A DNA stretch of 64,000 nucleotides, taken from assembly GCF_004337985.1 (NCBI RefSeq), contig NC_043741.1, forward strand, positions 2,174,269 through 2,238,268, given 5' to 3'. Below are positions 1 through 13,741 of this stretch, piece after piece; position 1 is the first letter of the stretch, and each line of letters opens with the position of its first letter. A program made the translations under genes and the position numbers. The DNA is from Pyricularia pennisetigena (taxonomy: Eukaryota; Ascomycota; Sordariomycetes; Magnaporthales; Pyriculariaceae). The notes under the pieces were generated by a model, which was not told the DNA's origin, did not search any database, and saw only the letters and a program-made list of their open reading frames with translations.

Positions 1-1166
1 GGCCTTGGGGGAGGCCAGCAGGGCGCGCACTGAAGCTGCCCCTGCGCTTTGGCCGTAGATGGTGATCCGGCCGGGGTCGCCGCCGAAGCTGCGGATGTTG
101 GCGATCACCCAGTCCAGAGCGTTGACCTGGTCCGCGAGCCCAAAGTTGCCGTTGGTCTCGCCGTCGTCGATGGCCATGAAGCCGAGGGTGCCCAGACGGT
201 AGTTGATGGCAACCACCACGGCATCGTTGCGGGAGGCAAAGTTGCCGCCGTCGGAAAAGGAGTCGCCGCCGCTCGCCGAAGTGAACGCCCCGCCGTGGAT
301 CCAGAACATCACCGGCCTGAGGTTGCTCTTGGCCGTGGAGGCGCCGTCCTGTGGCAGATGCGGAGTCCATATGTTGAGAAACAGGCAGTCCTCGGAGCCC
401 GAGCCGTCCAATTGGACGCATGCTGGGGCGGTTTTCAGGACCGAGTAGTTACCGCCCGAGCCGTGGTAGGGGGTCGAGTGTCTAAAGCGTCCGGGCTGTG
501 GTGCATATCGAACTCCCAAGAAGCGGAAACTGACGCGGTCGCGATATCCGATCAAGGTATCGTCGTTAGCCCTGACAGCAACTCGCCACGTCTCGCTCGA
601 GTCTCCCGACGACAGGGTAGAGAATGGCGCCGACTGCGTACACACAGCGGGCAGCTGTTCGTTGGGGTTCTCAAGGGGCTGGATAAGCCCCTGAGCGTCG
701 ATGGTGTGCGGGCCATCGACGGCCGTGCCATTGTCTCCTTTTTGAGGGGCAACCCAGAATCTTGTCGAGTTTGAGAAAGATTGTCGAAGCACCAGGTAGT
801 CTATCTGCCGCTTAACCACTTCCGCCGTGCCATTGCCCTGCGCTGGAGACCAGAGATGCTCACCCAGTGCTTTACAGGCGCGGTCTGCTTCTCTTAACGT
901 GTGGTTCTGGCCACTAAGTAGAATGATGCCTGATGCGGGTGATGTGCTACCAGGGCCTGCAATAAAGTTAAGTCAGTATTGTCCGGGGAAAACTTAATAT
1001 AGAACAGGAATCTTTTCTGCCAAGTGACTTTGGACGAACCCTCAAGGTCATTGTCAACCAGGATAGTAAGGTCAGACTGTAGGCCCAAGGGAGACGGAGC
1101 GGCGGCAGAAACCAGGGTGAGTGATGAGATAACGGCTACCGTTACCCATGATAGTATATAGCGCAT
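1..1166 (-). CDS. Secreted type-B carboxylesterase/lipase (3' end cut by window)
   Basis: Alpha/beta-hydrolase of the cholinesterase/carboxylesterase-B family, expected to hydrolyse carboxylic esters outside the cell. Exon 1 is 1040-1166 and encodes a hydrophobic N-terminal signal peptide ending near SAAAPSP. An 83-nt intron lies at 957-1039, with a weak donor GTTCGT, a branch-like CTGAC and acceptor TTGCAG. Exon 2 (1-956) runs off the left edge. The 361 visible residues contain the oxyanion-hole motif HGGAF (about residue 263), NYRLGTLGF, and the nucleophile elbow GQSAG with Ser about 346. The family usually has GESAG. The catalytic Glu and His would lie beyond the edge. A poorly conserved region of about 120 residues precedes the usual FLGVRYA block. 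It is divergent from the next gene. Confidence 0.88.
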
Positions 1167-2661
1167 GACAGTAGACAGCTTTGCCTACTCAGATATCTGT
1201 GTAAGGCAAAGAGATGCGGGTTGGCTGGGAAATGGACAAGACTTTTTTTTTTTATAAAGGTCCATAAGTGCCTTGCCCAGGAGTAGAAACCAGAAACCAG
1301 AAACTAGGTGGTGACCTGAGGTAACTTGGCCAGCAGCAGAGTCGGGGAAGCACTTCGTAATATCTATCCATGGCAATAATCGAGTGGTCCAAAAAAAACT
1401 AAGGAAAAAAAAAAAACGCATACCATGGTCCAGCACGACGACAACTGCGGCTTGTTCTGACTCTGAGCAACATGTTTGGTTGCTGACGGGGCATGTATGT
1501 ATACCCCCCACCCACACTTCATTTACATACCACGCTGAGGTAGTAGTATAGCTGCATTTGCCACATCGCTGTTTATACCAGGCTTGGAATAAAAAAAAAA
1601 AAAACGATACTTGACGTCGTATAGATGCACGTCGAGATGGCAAGGTCAAGGTAAGGAAGGTGTGCAGCGGATGTGACTGTATCTGCCGCGGTGGGTATTT
1701 GGGGAAGCCGGGGTGTTGTTGTGTTTTTCCGGTATTCCACACTTGTAGATCTGGAGAAACAAGCTAAAAAGACATGCCACACGCATGGAACATGTCAATT
1801 CCACTTTTTCACACTCGAAATGTAACGGATTGAGTGAGTTGAGTCGGGAATTCGCAGAGGAAAGAAGAGGAAGGAGTGAACGGACAAGAAGTTGGCCGGA
1901 TAGATTGAATCAATCAGTCTAAGAAATGATTGGCTTGAGGAGGAGACTTTTGTGGGTAATTCAACAGGTTCCAGGGACGGTGAAGCCACGTGAGGGCCTC
2001 TGGCAATGAATGAATCGTGGGTCAGGACTTGGAGCGCAAAGGGAGACTGACCATTGTCATTCATTCATCCACTCATGTTTTGTTTTGTTTTGTTTCTCAT
2101 CTTGAACCTCAAAACTCATTTCACCACGGCCCGGCTCTCGTCTTCCTTTTTCCCTTTTCTTTCTTTTCACCTCCCCTTTCCCAATGACTCTCCGTTCCGC
2201 CATCTTTGCTCCGCCCCAGAGATAGAGACAGTGATCCCGAAGCTGTTGGGTCGCACCAACCATCCAAGGACGAAGTACAAAATGGGGACTTGCAGGATGC
2301 TGTATCACCACAGCTCGTACCCATTGGTGGTCCGGCTGTTCTTGCTTCCTAATGCCTCCATTCACTCCTATCAATCTTTCCTTATCGTTTCACCAGGGCG
2401 TTGAAGGTCACTCGAAAAGCCTCAGCACAAGGCGCAGGGCGGCCAGATGGGCATCATGCGCCCCGTCCCCCGTCACTCCTGTGGCCCCCATGCCGTTCCG
2501 TGTTTATTATACAATGATGGACTTACTCTGACTCTGAGCAATCAAACCTCTATTGCCTTTTTTTTTTTTTTTTTTGCTTTCCCTGTTGGTTCAGGAAAGG
2601 ATCTCTTGCCTAGCTCCGCCTTGCGTTATACGTGTCTTTGTTCTGTCTTGTATTCCCCAAC
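1167..2661. other. Divergent intergenic region, no gene seen
   Basis: About 1.5 kb between the starts of the carboxylesterase (left, -) and the STAND-like gene (right, +), so it should hold both promoters. It contains short A/T runs (1241-1254, 1390-1415, 1590-1604, 2558-2576) and a pyrimidine-rich stretch around 2130-2180. Open frames here lack domain content and run through homopolymers. No regulatory motif can be assigned with confidence. Confidence 0.5.
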
Positions 2662-4929
2662 ATGGAGCCCTTCTCGACTGTTTGCGGCGTGCTGGCGTTG
2701 GTGGGCCAGGTCTTCAAAACCGTGAATAGTATACAGGAGCATGTGGCTACTTATAAAGCAGCATCGGATGATGTCACTGACCTGATCAATCACTTAAACA
2801 CACACGGGAACATTCTTCGAATTATCCAAGAGTGCCTTGAAAAGTCACTGGCGTCCCCGGATCCAGTATATATAGCAGGAATCCCACGGGAAATCGCCAG
2901 CATCCTTGTCTCATGCGAACAAAAGCTGAAAAATCTCGAGCAAAAGATATTGCGGCTCGGCAGGTCAGGCAAGATATTTGGATTCAACTATATTTCTAAA
3001 AAGGACGAAATTGCCAAGGCTTGCCGAGACATCTACAACCTTACCAATACCTTGCACCTTGCTATAAGCGTCCAGAGGTGGTCCATATCTTTATCTTCAG
3101 TTGACCAGCCTCCAAGTTACGAAAAAATAGCAAAAATGACCCAGATTCAAAGGGACACGGTATTGACCCCTTCACAGACAACTGAGGAGATGAGCACAGC
3201 AGCCGATTCCGCTGTGGTTCTTCCAGAGAACAGCTTTCCCTTGACCCTGCGAAAATCATCTGAGACCCAGCGGTATCGTGGCATTGCAGGTCAAGTGGAG
3301 GTTACCAGAAAGAACAGGCGAACAAAATGGTCGTACTTTGACGATGGTATTGCCGACGAGTCTATCGAGTACTTGGTCAAGCTTCCTCTCGTTCCATACC
3401 AAATTGCTCTTCAGTTCCGAAGATCATCGATTATGCCCTTGAGCTACTCTCTGAATGTCACACATGTGATTCAGACCTCCACACAGCTTGGCAAGGAGCT
3501 CTCAGCTTTGTTCCATCCCCATGAGGGGGAGGATGATCTCCGGGGGCTTCAGATTCTTCTCTCGAGCCGGAAAATCTCCCTTTATTCCATGCTTCACGAC
3601 GACGTACTAACGGGAAGTACCTCAAATTTGCTGCATGTAAGTATTCCTGGTCCCTTTTTTTTTTCTAGTTCTTTGGGTTGGTTACTTACTGACGCAAATA
3701 GCTGGCAATCAATAATCGAATGCCCATCATGAGCAAGTTCTTGGCTCTGAACGATCGCAGTGGCAAATGCCTCGAATCGTAAGTTTTTTTTTTTTTTTTT
3801 ACTAGCACAAGTACAAGTACAAGCGTCTGGCAAAACCGCAATCCATCATCTGTGCTCCAAGATTAATCGTGATTCCGTGCGACTTAGGGTGTCGACCAAA
3901 AACCTGGTCATGACCTATCTCCCTGCTGAATCTCCGTCTGAGATAGACAATAGCGAGGGTGAACAGGTCTTGTCAGTGGTTTTCAAATCGGCCCGAGCCG
4001 AGCTGGATAGAGATTTCTTCCAGTGGATCAGCTATGTTTACCCCGATCCGGAGCAGTTTGGCAGCATCCTCAACCACTTCTTGCGTCACCACGAGGGAGA
4101 CACATCCGAATGGATCGGCATGGCATGGGCACGGGCTGTGGATAATTACATCAACCTGGGCCCGGTTACGGCGGGTTACCCGCCTGGCTTTTTTGCCCGT
4201 CGTGTGGAAGCCTGGACGCCAATCCTCAAGAAACTGGTTCAGTTGGGGGTCGATGTACATGGACGATATAAAGCGTCATGGGGGTTTTCTCAAGGCTCGG
4301 CCTACTTCCACCTTCTAAATTATCAAACCTGCCACAAGCAGGTGGTCGATGATGTTCACGAATGGCTGGGAATGCTGGAGGATTGTGGAGTGCATCTCCC
4401 GACATACTTGGCCCGAGAGAAACAGCAACTACCAGAGCAATGGGAACTCGTAGCGGGCTTAAAACGAGGCAACATTTATTCTGGACGAGAACTGAAGACT
4501 ATCGACTACCATGGCCTCGCTGCATTGGTGTGGACGCCCATGAAGGACGCCTCGAACGGAGCTTTGGAGCTATTGCAAGAGTTTGAGGCGCTCCGGGGAT
4601 CACATGTCTTGCCGTCTTTCAGGTTCAGCTTTCCCCTGTTACCAAGCCAGGGAAAGAAGGACAGGCAGGCGTCGAACGTGCAGCCAGTCGAACAGAAGAT
4701 GCAACTGTACAACAGGGAGGAGTGGCCTGTTCAGTGGACATTGGTTAGCGTCGCGGAAGAAGCCGTGCGCTACAAAGACGAGTGGCCGCCAGAGTACAGT
4801 CAACGCATCCAAGAGCTGCTCGACAAACACAACCGGCGACTCGAGCGTCGTTGGAATAAACGCGCCTATCACAGAGAAGCGGATTGGGGAGCAGCAAGGA
4901 TGCCCGGAGGCTGGGTCGAGTCCAAGTAG
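2662..4929 (+). CDS. Protein with STAND-type fungal N-terminal domain and ankyrin-like segment; possibly frameshifted
   Basis: The start at 2662 gives MEPFSTVCGVLALVGQVFK, the typical opening of the helical N-terminal domain found on fungal STAND/NLR-like proteins, covering roughly residues 1-145. No NACHT or NB-ARC P-loop follows. Exon 1 is 2662-3636, intron 3637-3701, exon 2 3702-3778. Exon 2 reads LLHLAINNRMPIMSKFLAL, and exon 3 opens with SGKTAIHHLCSK; together they resemble an ankyrin repeat. The remaining 340 or so residues to the stop at 4927-4929 match nothing I recognise. The obvious second intron (donor 3779 GTAAGT, T-run, acceptor at 3805, 3811, 3817 or 3823) leaves the frame off by one. 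A weaker donor at 3759 (GTGGCA) joined to 3824 would restore it. Role, by family analogy only: non-self recognition or programmed cell death. Confidence 0.6.
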
Positions 4930-6322
<1,393 letters not shown>

Positions 6323-8630
6323 ATGGATGTCTTTGAGCCGAACGTGCAACTTCTTGCAACTACGGGCGGGCAGTCCACCTCTCCGTTGGGGTCAGAAGGA
6401 GAAGTGGGGTTGCAGTCAGGTACAGGCGAGGGGCCCGAAGCCTCCTTGGGTGGTGAATCGCAGACATCGCACGGCGGCGCGCCATCCGTGCCCGCCGCAT
6501 GTCTAGCGTGTGTAAGTCGCTCGGTATAATTATACTTGCTGCTTTGCAGATGTCCCATTCAAGCTAATCCGTTTGTTGCTGTGGTGGCTCGCCATCATCA
6601 CCACCACCACCACCACTTCCCTTAACAAAATATAGCGCGGCAAACATCTGAAATGTGACGGCGCAACGCCTTGCTCCCGCTGCGTGACCTCTGCCTCGGA
6701 GTGCGTCTATATCGCATCGCGGCGTGGGTACAAGGGCCCTCGGAAGAGCAATGTGGCGCACAATCCAAACAAGCGCTTGGCCTCGTCGCCCACTCCAGGC
6801 TCGGCACCAGACGACGACTCATGCCCAATGCTCCTCGGCGCGAGCCCAACCGCCAGCGCCGTCACGGCTGGTTCCTTTACCCAGGCCCCGACTCTGTCGC
6901 AGTTCGTCGCGCCGCCGGTGGGAGCCAACGTGCAGCTGTACAGGAACCCGTTCCTGGGCGGCGGCAGCGCCAACAACGCCGGCCCGCAGATGCGGAGCCA
7001 GCTGAGCATGCCCGAGCGCTGCCTCAGCTCGTTCTACCAAAACTTCCACGCCTCGCACCCTTGCGTGCTGCCAAGAGATGCCCTCGAGAGGGTCGCCAGG
7101 GAAGGGCCGGCCAAGCTCGAACACCTCCTGGCCGCCATGCGGTACATTGGTTCCCTGTACCTGGACGCCGGACCAGCCCGGGCCCAGTTCTTTGACGAGG
7201 CCGTCAGCCTTGCCTACCACCCCGGCTGCCCAAGGGATGGGTTCCTTGTCCAGACCCTGCTGCTGTTGGCCATCGGACAGGACGGCAGCTGCAACCAGGC
7301 GCGGGCGAACCAGTTCATGGGCGACGCGGAGCGGCTCGCCGTCGAGATCGGGCTCAACACGCGCCAGTTCGCCACGGCCAACGGCCGCGGCAGCTCCGTC
7401 GTCGAGGAGAGCTGGCGCCGCACCTGGTGGGAGCTGTACGTGGTCGACGGCATGATCGCCGGCGTCCACCGCATCACCAACTTTGCGCTTTACGACGTCT
7501 CCGCCGACGTGGGTCTCCCGTGTGAAGAGCACCAGTACTTGTCAGGGGTAAGTTGATCGAGTAGATCCGGCTGAACTTTTTTTTCTTTTTTTTTCTTTTT
7601 TTTTTTTGTTTCTGTTAATTCATTTGGGTTGATTTCAAATGTGACTAAAAAACTGACTGGGGAATGCCCTCATTCGCAAACACATGACAGAATATTCCCA
7701 TGCCAATGTACATGGAAGACTTTGACGATCAGCTCTTCTCGGGCGAGGATCGTGAGTTCTCGTCCTTTGCGTATAGGATCGCGTCGGCTCGAAACCTCGG
7801 CAGAATGATGAGGACCCCGCCGATGCTCTCGCCTGACGATGAGAACCTGGCAAAGTTGGAGGCCCTGCTCACCAACTGGAAAATGCATCTTCCGCGCAGC
7901 AGACGAGATGCGCTAAACAAAAATTGCCAGCTAGACGAGATGATGTTCCAGGCTTTGTTCATCAACCATGCGTAAGTTCTTTTTTTTTTTTCTTTTTTTT
8001 TTTTTTTGCTTTTCAGCTCTGTTCCCCAGTCGGCGACCAGAAGATGGATCCCCTTGGCTACCCCGATCCTATCAGTGAACGCTAATCCCCCAATTCGACA
8101 GCTGCACCATAATGCTCCACCAGCCTCACTCCCAGCTGGACTCGTCCCCATCCCGCAGCGTTACATCGTGCGCGCCGCACATGCCCGTCTCGAGCGGCGA
8201 CGCCTTCAACACCCACACCCGGCACACGGTCACGGCGGCGTGCGAGGTGTCGAGGATGGTGACGCATGCGGTGCCGCTCCTTTCGCACACGCACTTCTTC
8301 ACGTGCGTGCTGACGCTCTCGTCGATTGTGCACCTCAACAAGTGGGCGCTCTACTTCCTGCAGGACGAGGACGACCTCCGCCAGCAGATCCGCCTCAACA
8401 TCGGCGCCCTGCAGCGCATCAGCGCCGTCTGGCAAAACGCCGCCAAGGCCGGCGGTCAGGTCAGGGGCGTCGCGCAGGAGATCTACCGCGCCAAGAAGGC
8501 CCAGCAGATCAGCCCGGCCTTCTGGGTCGCCTTTACGCAGGAGCAGATGCTCAGTAGCTTGAATGCAGACGAGGGCATCATGAACGACTTTGAATCCATC
8601 CTGCCTGCGGGACAGGTCACTCGGCCTTGA
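6323..8630 (+). CDS. Zn2Cys6 fungal-specific transcription factor
   Basis: Nuclear sequence-specific regulator, 636 aa from exons 6323-6511, 6636-7547, 7691-7971 and 8102-8630. The zinc cluster is split by intron 1: Cys60-x2-Cys63 ends exon 1 and Cys70, Cys76, Cys79 and Cys86 lie in exon 2, giving C-x2-C-x6-C-x5-C-x2-C-x6-C. Basic residues follow (RRGYKGPRKS). The middle region, with RCLSSFYQNFHASHP and EESWRRTWWELYVVDG, matches the fungal-specific transcription-factor domain (about residues 165-420). Intron 1 carries a CAC repeat; introns 2 and 3 carry long T runs. It lies upstream of and co-directional with an ABCG transporter, a common regulator/efflux arrangement. The target is unknown. 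Start chosen as the first in-frame ATG before the zinc cluster. Confidence 0.92.
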
Positions 8631-10006
8631 GGGCGGGGCTCTGTGATGAGAGGTAGCAGGATGGTGTTTGGTGTTTGTATCTGGCTATTTTGTACTGGAA
8701 TCTTTTATTTTTCTCTTCTTCTTTTTCTTTTGTATACTCTTCTCGGATGATATTTTGATTCATCTATCTGTGTTTATTTACTATTTACTCACTAATAAGC
8801 ACCATGCATGTCCAGGAGGCAATTCGGTCTCAACTTGACACATGGCATGCATGCCATCAACAGCATATTTTCCGACGAGCCTGTCTTGGTGGTAGGGACG
8901 GCATTACCAATCGCCCTATAGGGGACGCCCATCTTGAGTCACTGTAGTGTTTTTTTTTCTTCTTCTTATTATTACCACCCTACTGGACGTAGTGTTCAGT
9001 ATTTCCCATCTATCACTACACTTGCAAATCTGCAGGTCGGAGTAACATTTTAGCAGATCCTTCCCCCCTCGCCCAATTATACAGCTCCCCACTGTCATCG
9101 GCGACTTCCAGGCAAGGCTGTGAAAAAAAACGGGTACCCGACTGCAGGTGCGAAAGGATGGGAGGAGCCCGCCAGGTCGCCGATTGGGAATTTCTTGGGG
9201 GTGTTGTTGCCCTTGTTCACTATGTGCTTTATTTCTATTTTTCTATTTCTCCCACGCGCTCTCTGCGGACCGATCCTCAGGCCCCCATTCCCCTCCCCCC
9301 TCCTATAGGGCTTTGCCGGCCCTTCATTGGGTCCCTTCGCGTTACACCCTCTCTATCTTCCTTGTTCTCGTTCGGGGCCTTTGTGAACCCCTCCTATACG
9401 GGTCTACCTGCCCCCCCGGCAACCCTTGCTTTGCCTATCGAACCAGGGGTAAAAGACGTACATCAATCAACAACCCGCAAAGGGTAGAGGGAGCGAGCCG
9501 AAGCTGATGTCACTAGCATTTTAATTGTTTGAATCCTTTTCTTTTTTTTTTCACGCTTCCCATCACTCGCCACCATGTGTGGGCTTTAGATATCGTAGAG
9601 GAAATCCGTCTAGCAATGCCTAGATCCCCGAGAGGGCTCGTTCCTTTCGCTTCGCCCTGCCACCATCGTTGAAAATGGGGGCCCCCGATCATGTCATGGA
9701 TGTCAGGCACTGCAGGCGCCATTGCCTCGGAACATGGTCTTGTCCGGTTGTACTACATGCCTTATTAGATGTATTAACACCATTGTGCATGGTGGTCTCG
9801 TTCCGTCGTCGTCTATTAATGGGTTGCCCGCCTCCTCTGCCGTTGATCCCCTCGTGGGTTTAAATGTGTTGACTACCATCTCGATCTTTTATTGTTTAGA
9901 TACTGCGGTGATCTCTGTTGATATCTGTCACGGAGAGGCCTTTGCCTCCGCTTTTTTTCGTTTTTTTTTTTACCCGCATCTAGTGCACTGGTTCGTCTTG
10001 GCCAAC
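8631..10006. other. Intergenic region between regulator and ABC transporter
   Basis: About 1.4 kb with no supported gene. The stretch 9220-9420 is strongly pyrimidine-biased and could be promoter or 5' leader of the transporter. A T run at 9960-9971 lies just before the transporter start. A frame open from 9722 joins the transporter but reads through this T run, so it was not taken as coding. Confidence 0.5.
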
Positions 10007-12392
10007 ATGAGTGCCCATCGTGACTATTCACAGTCGGCCCAGCCGACTGATCACCGGTCCGACTTTCACTCCCAGCACGCTTCAGACCTCGGCAAGGACG
10101 GAGCGGATATCGAGTCTTCGTCGGCCTCGGGGGCGCATCTCCTCAACAACACGGTCAAGTCCATCTCGTGGACAAACGTCACCGTCAAGGTGACCGATAG
10201 GGACACGAAGCAGCCGCGACTCATTCTTGACCAGGTTGAGGGCATTGTCAACGCAGGTACGAGAAACTCGGCGTACAAAAAGCCCCGCAAACCTGTTAAC
10301 GTTTGTGATGCATCTAACCACTCACGTCGTTCAACCAGGCGAACTCGTCGCACTCATGGGCCCCTCGGGCTGCGGCAAGACGACCCTCTTAAACATGCTG
10401 GCCTCGCGACCGACCGGAGCCGGATCCACCGACGGGGCAGTCCTCGTAAACGGCGCGGAGCCCACTCGGGCCGCCTTCCGACAGATGAGCTGCTTTGTGG
10501 AGCAGGAGGATGCACTGATCGGGTCCCTGACCGTCCGGGAGACTCTGATGTTTGCATCGCGCCTCTCCACCAGCAGCGGTTCGCTCTCGGGCACGGAGAG
10601 GATCAGGCGCGTCGATGGACTCCTGGCCGCGTTTGGCCTGTCCGACCAGGCCTCCACGTTGATCGGCACACCGATCCGCAAGGGCATTAGCGGTGGTCAG
10701 AAGCGCCGGGTTGGTGTGGCCAGCCAGCTCATCACTAGCCCAAAGATCCTCTTTCTCGACGAGCCGACGAGCGGGCTTGATTCGGCTGCCAGCAGGGAGG
10801 TCATCAGCTACTTGAGAAACGTGGCCAAGCGTAACAAGGTGGGTTTTTTTCTTCTTCTCTTTTCGCTCCCACTTTCGACCTCTGCTTACCAAGCTATTGC
10901 ACGTATAAGTTGATCGTGATCGCCAGTATACACCAGCCGTCGACCTCGACCTTTATGCTCTTTGATAAACTCTGCCTCCTGTCTCAGGGCAAGCAGCACT
11001 ACTTTGGGCCCGTCGCCGAGGTCGTCCCTTATTACCAGTCGATCGGCCTCACCGTCCCGCTGCACTCCAACCCGGCCGAGTGGCTGCTCGAGCTGATCAA
11101 CGTCGACTTTGCCGAGGACAGGGAGAACGCGCAGGCCCTGCTGGGCAGGCTGCAAGACGCATGGGCCAGCTCGTCTTGTTGCCAGCAGCTGCGGGCTGAT
11201 CTGCGGCAGCTGGGGTCGTTTGGGTCGACAGGTGCAGGGAACCTCGCCGGCTCGGATGGCCATTCCGAAAAGAAGCCTGGTCAGCTCAGCCTGGTCCTGA
11301 CGCTCCTCCATCGCTCCTTTATCAAAAGCCACCGCGATGTGGTTGCCTATGGAATCAGAATGGCCATGTATACAGGTCTAGCCATCATGATGGGCACCGT
11401 GTGGCTTCGGCTCGAGCCTGAACAGAGCTCCATCCAACCGTTTATCAACGCCATTTGTGAGCCGAGTTATCTCTTCACGTTGTTGCTCGTGCTGTTTCTT
11501 GACGCGCTTGTTCACTGACCACGTTCTTCCGCCAGTCTTTGGCTCAGCTTTCATGTCCTTCATGGCGGTTGCCTATGTGCCGTCGTTCATCGAAGATCGC
11601 CTGCAGTATGTCAAGGAGCACCACAACGGTTTGTATGGTGCAACAGCATTCATGGTGTCGAATTTCCTCATTGGTATTCCGTATTTATGTTGGTGATCCG
11701 CTTCCCCTTGGTATCAGTGCGTGCTTGTCCGATGGGCTAGAGAGATGGGGCTGACTAGAAACAAAATAAACCCAGTCATTATTGCCATCTCCTTCTCAGC
11801 CATATCGTACTGGCTCAACAACTTCCAGCCGACCGCACATGCGTTTTTCGTATGGGTCATGTGGGTCTTTCTCGACCTCTTGGCCGCAGAGAGCCTGGTC
11901 GTCTTGTTCACCTCCCTGTTCCCCAGCTTCGTCATCTCCCTGGCTCTCGTGGCTTTCGCCAACGGCCTGTGGATGTCGGTGAATGGTTTCATGGGTGAGC
12001 GAACCCCCTGCGGATCTGGAAACAAGCATGAAAAAAAAAAGGAAAACAAAGACTGAGCGCACCAACTGACATGTGCCTGGTGTCCGACAATAGTCCAACC
12101 GACCATCTTAAACGTCTTCTACAAATACGTCTTTCACTATTGGGACTACCAAAAGTACGTCTTTGAAGGCATGATGATCAACGAGTTCGCCGACCGCTCC
12201 TACGGCTGCGGAGAGTCGTGCCAGTGCATGTACGTCACGGAGCTTGCCGACAAATGCAGGATCGCCGGCGAGGGCGTGCTGAGGCAGTACGGCTACAGTA
12301 CGGGTCACATGGGCCGAGACGTTGGCATCATGGTCGGCATCATTGCAGGGTATCGGATAGCGGGCTGGATCGCGCTCAAGTTGAGGACCTGA
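10007..12392 (+). CDS. ABCG (WHITE-type) half-transporter
   Basis: ATP-driven membrane exporter of lipids, sterols or hydrophobic compounds, expected to dimerise. It is 655 aa from six exons: 10007-10256, 10339-10838, 10910-11456, 11536-11688, 11776-11994 and 12094-12392. The ATPase domain comes first, as in ABCG proteins: Walker A GPSGCGKTT (residues 91-99), signature ISGGQ (200-204), Walker B ILFLDE (220-225), then a His switch in IASIHQPS. The C-terminal half has about six hydrophobic segments, including GIPYL (exon 4) joined to FIIAISFSAISYWL (exon 5), and NGFM before the last exon. A Cys-rich loop CGESCQCMY near the end fits an extracellular loop. All splice phases agree. The downstream neighbour is a sterol-glycosyltransferase-like gene. 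Confidence 0.93.
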
Positions 12393-13741
12393 TGTCGGGG
12401 GAGGATGGGGTTTGGCAATTTCTAAGAGAGATCGAATCGATTTCGATCTTTTGTGTAATCGTTGGGTCGGGATACCTTTTGTTAAGGTTCGTATGGCTTG
12501 CCTGCATGGGAGGGAAAAAAAAAAAAAAGCACAAGGTCTTACCGGCATGGCGCCCCGTCCGCAAACCCCATCGCATCATACAGGCATACATCATACCCTG
12601 GTGGTGTGGGATCCAGGATGATCGGTAGGTCTGGACTGGTTGATGATTCGGGCACATGTGATGGATGCACAAGTAGATAACATAATAGGAAATAAGGACC
12701 AGAGTAGTAAACCGGGGAGATTATGCACAACCACTTTCGAAAAACTTGTTTTGTTCTTTTGGTAATTTTTTGTCTTTCGTCTAGCAGTAGTTGCGTCCGG
12801 TTGCTAGCGATTGTATAAAATTGGCATCCAAGAATTGGCGAATAAGAGGTCTATTTTGAGATGGAAATGCGGATGAGTTGCTCCAGCACGGGTCGCAAGT
12901 TTGTGTACAATGTACAATGATGGGCCCATCTGGAGAAATTAAATTCAGTTCCAAAAGACCAAACCACTCAAGAGCTAAGCTCATTTAGGCTATCGGCACG
13001 CTGGTACCACCAATCAGAGATATGCCAGTCTGTGCTCGGCTCAGACGCCTCAATGTGGAGGACAAGTCGGGTAGCGATGAAACCTGACTGCAGGGCTAGG
13101 TCGACTAATCTCATCGCAGTAGATCAATTAAATTTCACCAAGTCAACCCGACCAAATGATGATGTCATCGAAATCGCGTTCCTTCACATTTTCCTGACGC
13201 GGCCTGGGGTGCGCAAGACTGCCTTACGGTACACCCGTCTTAGCCACATGCTTTTGTTTTTTTGAGGAACTGGACGGGGTAACATTGTATCGTGCCTGCC
13301 AGAGCTGTACTGTACTACCTTTGTAGAAAGAGTCAGCCCCAAGAAGTTTTGACGGTGCATACACATATTTCGTGCGCCATCTGAGCTGACTTGGCCTAGC
13401 GCTTCGACATAAGCTAACACGGCCCGGTTCATTGACCAACACCTGCCTGCCGGTCCTCCCCCATCACCTAGACATCCGATGAGACCAAAAGTAACATTGA
13501 CTACCTTACCCTAGTCTTTGACCAAATTTATTCGATGATGAGCTCCAGAACTTAAACATTGTTTTATTTGACCACTTTAATTTTTCGACGCCATCGCCTT
13601 TATCAACCGCCTCGGTCCTGTATCAACAGCCGCCGACCAAGGAATGAAGCTACAGCCGCCGTTCAAACCACTTGACACTCGAGCTCAGGCAGCTAGGTTA
13701 GCTTTCTAGGTTGCTTGGCCACTCAGGGCACGACCGCAGCC
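12393..13741. other. Intergenic region, no gene seen
   Basis: About 1.35 kb between the ABC transporter and the glycosyltransferase, both on +. Base composition is mixed, with an A run at 12515-12528. Nothing in it resembles a coding exon or RNA gene. It presumably carries the 3' end of the transporter transcript and the promoter of the next gene. Confidence 0.5.

Noticed and set aside
1185..1742. 185-codon - frame upstream of the carboxylesterase
   Set aside because: Passes through several A/T runs, with no domain content and an unlikely composition.
9722..10006. In-frame 5' extension of the ABC transporter
   Set aside because: Reads through a T run and unconserved sequence; the ATG at 10007 directly precedes plausible N-terminal sequence.
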